Of a stretch of 64,000 nt of DNA, positions 60,629 to 64,000 are shown piece by piece. Position 1 is the stretch's first letter. Every line of letters begins with the position of its first letter. Below the pieces are notes generated by a model. It was not told the origin of the DNA, ran no database searches, and was given only the letters and a program-made list of their open reading frames with translations. Source of the DNA: Bacteroidota bacterium (lineage in GTDB: Bacteria > Bacteroidota > Ignavibacteria > Kryptoniales > JAKASW01). Made by a program: the position numbers and the translations under genes. Location: assembly GCA_021845665.1 (NCBI GenBank), contig JAJZVO010000010.1:1-64000 (forward strand), given 5' to 3'.

Positions 60629-63112
60629 TTACTCGGAGAGCTGCGTGGTGATTGAATATGAACTGTCAGTCTTTACCGGGACTTTTATGTAAAGCATCTT
60701 CCCGGCCAAGTCGTAACGATAACCCGACTTCGCCGATTGCCATGCCTTCGGCGATACGATCGACTGCAGCGGAGAATTGCCGATAAGTACACTTGCCGGC
60801 TCTTTCTTAACCCTGTGAATCTCACACTCGTATATCTTGAGTCTGGGTTTCCCTCTGTAATTTCCTGATGACACCCCGATCGAAATCTTGAGCTCCTCTG
60901 ATTTTGGAGCATGCACCATCTCTGCTTTGAAAGGCGTCTCCGAAGATTCTCCGTGCTGATAATCCTGTGTACTCCCGTCGTCCTCGTAGAGATTGAAGCT
61001 CGATCTTAAGTCGGGATCGGGATAGATAGAAAGCATGATTGTATCGGCGGGATATTGGCCGACATAGGCCTCCGGCATCTCCATCGGAATTATGCTTCCG
61101 AGTTTCACGAAGAGAGGAACCTGATCGAGCGGGGCGGGAACTGTGACGGTTGCTCCGCCTGTGTAAACGGAGTCGGTCCAGTAGTCCACCCATTTGCCAT
61201 CCGGCAAATAGAACTTCTTTGTCGTTTGTCCCTTCCTGACGACATGCGCGACCAGGAAATCGTCCCCCCACATGTAAGCCGAGCTCTCGTTCGCGACCCT
61301 GGGATCTTCCGGATATGACATCATAAGCGGCCGGGCGAGAGGAAGTCCCGTCGTATATGCCTCGTGTGCCATTGTATAATTATAGGGGAGAAGTGAATAC
61401 CGGAGGTCGATAATTTTTCTGGCGACTTTTTCTGTCGAATCGCCGAATGCCCATGGCTCGGTCCCCCCGAGACCGTCATAACCGTGGGCTCTCATCACCG
61501 GGCAGAACGCACCGAACTCCAACCACCTGATGTAAAGTTCAGACGCGGTCGGCCTATCTCCGGTAAAACCTCCGATGTCTGAATTGTGATAAGCCATTCC
61601 TGACATGCCCATGTCTAGTAGTATCGGCAGCTGCACTGCCAGACCGTGGAATGTCTTCGCGACATCCCCGGACCATGTCACTGCTCCGAATCTCTGAATC
61701 CCGGCGTATCCGGATCTCGTGAGGTTGAAGAGGCGCCGGTTGGGGAAGGAGCGGTTGTATCTGTCAAAGATGGTCTTTGCCCAGAGAAAATCGTATATGT
61801 TGTGAATTTTCATGTCCGGTCCGTCATAAAAAATCATCTCGGGATAATCTCTCTCCGGCTCGGCGAGATCGGTCCATATGCCGGAGACGCCGGTGTCAAA
61901 AATGTGCCGATACTTTTTCCACCACCACTTACGAACAGCGGGATTGGTGATGTCCACAAGTCCGGCGTCGCAGCCGCATGCCCAGAAATGGGCAAGAAGA
62001 TAGCTCTTTCCGACGGAGTCTTTGGCGAAATATCCGCTTCGTTCGGCGACCTGAAAGTTCTTCGAATGTCGGACTATGTATGGCTCGGTTATGACAATCG
62101 TCTTGAATCCCCGGGAGAGAAAACTTGAAGTCACATGATTGGGATCCGGCCATGCCGCGGTGTTCCATGACAGGTCTCCCATGTCCCTGAACCAGTACAG
62201 GTCGAGTACGATTGCGTCGCAAGGGATGTTATCTCTCCGCATCCTGTTGATCATCTGTGATGCCTGGGCTGAGTCCCTGTATCCGAATTTCGACTGGATG
62301 TAACCATAGGCCCACTTGGGTAGAAGCGGAGCTCTTCCCGTAAGCCAAGTGTAGTCGTGGAGGATGCCGCCATACGTGGAATCATATATGAAGTAGTAAG
62401 ACAGCCTCCCCCCGTACGCAGTGTAGCCGAGTATGCAAGGATCAGAATGGCCGATATCGAAATGTCCCTCGTATGTGTCGTCGAAATAAATGCCGTAGTG
62501 GTTTGAAGATACGATGAACGGGATATTCACGTTCATCGTCGGTGGTATGCCGCCCGTCGGGTAACCGCCGTGCTGTTCGTTGAAACTGTCGAACGCCAGC
62601 CCGCGAAGGTCGAGACTCATCCCTCGCTCGCCGGTTCCGTAGAAATGTTCGTCCCTGGTGATTGAAAAGCTTGCTCCCATTGTGCCATTCGACGACGAAA
62701 TGCCGCCTGGCTTCGGTGTGCCCGTTAAGAGTCTGCCGGACCTGTCGAAGAAGGATACGCGAAGCGGGAACTTACGGCAGGCGATTCGAAGTGAAGATGT
62801 TGCAATTGATAAAGTCGAGTCGCCGTTGATAACGGAATAATTGACCTGCCGGTCGGGTTTGCGTATGACGATATGAAATTTACTGATCGTGGAGGATCTG
62901 GTCGGAAGATACTCGACTCTTACTAGATTCGGCCTGTAAAAAACGAATCGTAGAATCGATTTACCGGACTTGACTGTAATGGCGCTGCCATCTCTTGAAT
63001 ATGAGCTGAAGTTGCCGCGATGTGACTGTGCCCGCGCACAGGCCGACGTGAGGAGGAGAGTCGTGACAAAGACAAGTGTGCGAGCCGCGTAATTTAGTTT
63101 GTTAGAATCCAT
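60629..63112 (-). CDS. Secreted GH31 alpha-glycosidase without sorting tail
   Basis: An 827-residue enzyme with a signal peptide (LVFVTTLLLTSACARA, which could be a lipobox-like LTSAC). It parallels the GH31 at 52464 throughout: FYGTGERGMSLDLRGLAFDS, YWFRDMGDLSW, GVSGIWTDLAEPER (nucleophile Asp) and YHNSDIGGFTG (acid/base Asp), and MRAHGYDGLGGTEPW. It stops after the C-terminal beta domains (VKTDSSYSITTQL) and lacks the QNYPNPFNPST tail of its paralogue, so it is likely periplasmic or an outer-membrane lipoprotein instead of type IX cargo. It converges with the ABC ATPase and diverges from the sugar-binding gene at 63632 across a 519-base gap with dyads. Confidence 0.92.
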   Translation of the reverse strand: MDSNKLNYAARTLVFVTTLLLTSACARAQSHRGNFSSYSRDGSAITVKSGKSILRFVFYRPNLVRVEYLPTRSSTISKFHIVIRKPDRQVNYSVINGDSTLSIATSSLRIACRKFPLRVSFFDRSGRLLTGTPKPGGISSSNGTMGASFSITRDEHFYGTGERGMSLDLRGLAFDSFNEQHGGYPTGGIPPTMNVNIPFIVSSNHYGIYFDDTYEGHFDIGHSDPCILGYTAYGGRLSYYFIYDSTYGGILHDYTWLTGRAPLLPKWAYGYIQSKFGYRDSAQASQMINRMRRDNIPCDAIVLDLYWFRDMGDLSWNTAAWPDPNHVTSSFLSRGFKTIVITEPYIVRHSKNFQVAERSGYFAKDSVGKSYLLAHFWACGCDAGLVDITNPAVRKWWWKKYRHIFDTGVSGIWTDLAEPERDYPEMIFYDGPDMKIHNIYDFLWAKTIFDRYNRSFPNRRLFNLTRSGYAGIQRFGAVTWSGDVAKTFHGLAVQLPILLDMGMSGMAYHNSDIGGFTGDRPTASELYIRWLEFGAFCPVMRAHGYDGLGGTEPWAFGDSTEKVARKIIDLRYSLLPYNYTMAHEAYTTGLPLARPLMMSYPEDPRVANESSAYMWGDDFLVAHVVRKGQTTKKFYLPDGKWVDYWTDSVYTGGATVTVPAPLDQVPLFVKLGSIIPMEMPEAYVGQYPADTIMLSIYPDPDLRSSFNLYEDDGSTQDYQHGESSETPFKAEMVHAPKSEELKISIGVSSGNYRGKPRLKIYECEIHRVKKEPASVLIGNSPLQSIVSPKAWQSAKSGYRYDLAGKMLYIKVPVKTDSSYSITTQLSE

Positions 63113-63199
63113 TTAGAACCTTTACCGTTAGAGGTTGATACCGTTCGTATATCATCAAGTCTTATGCCCGAAGATATCATCAGACTGAGTTGACCGATG

Positions 63200-63218
63200 C
63201 CGATACTGCGCGTATCGG
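63200..63218. promoter_or_regulatory. Dyad in the GH31 upstream region
   Basis: CCGATAC-TGCGC-GTATCGG is a perfect 7-bp dyad, and overlapping half-sites GACCGAT and ATCGGTC extend it. It lies about 90 bases upstream of the GH31 start and could be an operator or hairpin. Confidence 0.45.
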
Positions 63219-63257
63219 TCGATATTTTGGCCCCGGCTCATTTACGAGGAGTGTGTC

Positions 63258-63279
63258 TTTGATAAGATGAGTTATCAAA
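63258..63279. promoter_or_regulatory. Perfect 8-bp dyad, probable operator
   Basis: TTTGATAA-N6-TTATCAAA (spacer GATGAG) is a perfect AT-rich dyad, the size of a dimeric regulator site. It lies between the two divergent transcription units and could control either. Confidence 0.5.
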
Positions 63280-63631
63280 ACGAGAAGAGCCAGCTTACGT
63301 AGAGCCGACAGGCTTGATTATCAGAGTCGTTCCTTGTTAATTTGGCCAGTCAAAGGCCCTTCGAGTTAGACTAGTACAAAAGGATCAAGTCTTGCTATTT
63401 GTTATTCACTGTCAAGAACGAGCGGCTCCTACCAGAGATTCTGTTATCCCCCTTCTGAGTGACATGAACCCTTTTACCGGATTTACGGAGGAAGGCCGCG
63501 CCCGCATAGAATGTTGATACAACTTTCCGACACGCTCATATCCTTTCCGTGCAGACCGTGTTCCTCTAGAATTGGGCATTTAAGCGCATGTCCTGAAACT
63601 GGTGGATCAATTTACGAACCTGGAGGAGTCG

Positions 63632-64000
63632 ATGCTCGCATTCCTTAAAAGGATTCTCAAATCCACCCATACGGTCATCATCCTGTTTAGTGCCATCCTT
63701 GTAGCTCTGCTTTTCTACGCCTTCCCGCCGCTCTGGGAGCTGGGGGCCGATGGCGGGAACGGTGTAACGATATGTCTTGCAGATGATATCAGTCCTGCGT
63801 ACAGAGAAGTCATCAACGATTTTAATAAGGAGTACAAGGGGAGAATTCATGTAGAGACCATCAACATTCCCTTCTCGAAGTTCAGCACCAACCAGAGGAA
63901 GGAATTATTCGACCGCTTCTTCAGGACCAAGAGCAGCCAGGTAGACGTATTCTCAGTCGATGAGATATGGACCGCAAAGTTCTCCAAATGGTGCGATCCG
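63632..64000 (+). CDS. ABC sugar-binding protein (family 1), N-terminal part
   Basis: The ATG at 63632 has GGAGGAG upstream, and the frame is open to the window end (123 codons). The N-terminus is basic, then hydrophobic (TVIILFSAILVALLFYAF), which acts as a signal anchor. The mature part begins NGVTICLADDISPAYREVINDFNKEYKGRIHVE, followed by FFRTKSSQVDVFSVDEIWTAKFSKW, the typical start of a family-1 extracellular solute-binding protein. It should bind an oligosaccharide or sugar outside the inner membrane. It is intact as far as seen, in contrast to the MalE relic at 56606, and may head a functional transporter operon to the right. Confidence 0.8.
   Translation, partial: MLAFLKRILKSTHTVIILFSAILVALLFYAFPPLWELGADGGNGVTICLADDISPAYREVINDFNKEYKGRIHVETINIPFSKFSTNQRKELFDRFFRTKSSQVDVFSVDEIWTAKFSKWCDP

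Larger units (their letters stand above)
63113..63631. other. Divergent intergenic region with operator-like dyads
   Basis: These 519 bases separate the GH31 gene (-) from the sugar-binding protein gene (+) and contain no gene. Two perfect dyads, at 63200-63218 and 63258-63279, lie near the GH31 side. The + start is preceded by GGAGGAG at 63622. Confidence 0.6.

Noticed and set aside
52464-63112. GH31 enzymes as sulfoquinovosidases linked to the SuyAB-like genes
   Set aside because: The nucleophile and acid regions look like general alpha-glucosidase/xylosidase GH31s, and I see no sulfoquinovose-specific motif. The loci are also 40 kb apart.
1-64000. tRNA, rRNA, CRISPR or complete insertion sequence
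   Set aside because: By eye no tRNA T-loop with matching acceptor stem, no regularly spaced repeats and no transposase were found; a covariance-model scan would be decisive for RNAs.

Overview
The window looks like a chromosomal segment of a carbohydrate-degrading bacterium of the Bacteroidota/Ignavibacteria lineage. The main clue is the C-terminal secretion tail with the QNYPNPFNPST signature on two large secreted glycosidases (GH92 at 4613-7501, GH31 at 52464-55229), which is typical of type IX secretion cargo in that group. GC content is moderate and genes run mostly on the + strand. No rRNA, tRNA, CRISPR array or complete insertion sequence was seen. The taxonomic placement is an inference from these traits.

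Layout. 1-4579: end of a sugar operon (beta-helix fragment, L-fucose mutarotase FucU, sugar-binding lipoprotein, ManA-like cupin, sugar epimerase/isomerase). 4613-11826: secreted glycosidases (GH92, a DUF6259-type enzyme, and a second GH92 broken by an internal deletion). 11966-15822: SuyA/SuyB-like lyase, Ldh/ComC-type dehydrogenase and a GntR regulator. 15941-20375: SGNH/TPR membrane protein, SxtJ-like protein, carbamoyltransferase and DUF5989 protein, probably for modification of a surface glycan or metabolite. About 20432-21505: a decayed TonB-dependent receptor. 21963-35816: a deoxy-sugar regulon (LacI regulator, GH29 fucosidase, FucA, FucI, FGGY kinase, SSS symporter, small membrane protein, RhaD-type aldolase/dehydrogenase fusion, LutC, LutB-LutA fusion). 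35920-39678: GH20 hexosaminidase and a second GH29 fucosidase. 39919-45290: cytochrome bd oxidase, DEAD-box helicase, isochorismatase-fold protein, small secreted protein. 45711-52180: a seven-sensor hybrid histidine kinase, an MFS transporter relic with an intergenic repeat, and an octaheme cytochrome c. 52464-63112: two paralogous GH31 enzymes flanking a ruined maltodextrin operon. 63632-end: start of a new ABC sugar-binding protein gene.

How it works together. Secreted alpha-mannosidase, alpha-fucosidases, beta-hexosaminidase and GH31 enzymes would strip mannose, fucose, N-acetylhexosamine and glucose/xylose-type residues from complex glycans. L-fucose released would be mutarotated by FucU, imported by the SSS symporter, isomerised by FucI, phosphorylated by the FGGY kinase and split by FucA (or the RhaD-like fusion) to DHAP and L-lactaldehyde. 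The SDR domain and the Lut proteins could then take the C3 piece through lactate to pyruvate, with electrons going to the quinone pool and cytochrome bd.

The most striking feature is gene decay. The 55415-59496 stretch keeps ordered scraps of LacI, GH13, MalE, MalF, MalG and a second GH13 gene, all frameshifted, stopped or internally deleted. The following ABC ATPase is full length but carries LPGGQ instead of LSGGQ. Similar decay hits one GH92 gene, a TonB receptor and an MFS transporter. The rest of the window is intact, so this reads as local loss of specific glycan-uptake functions, although assembly error cannot be excluded from sequence alone.
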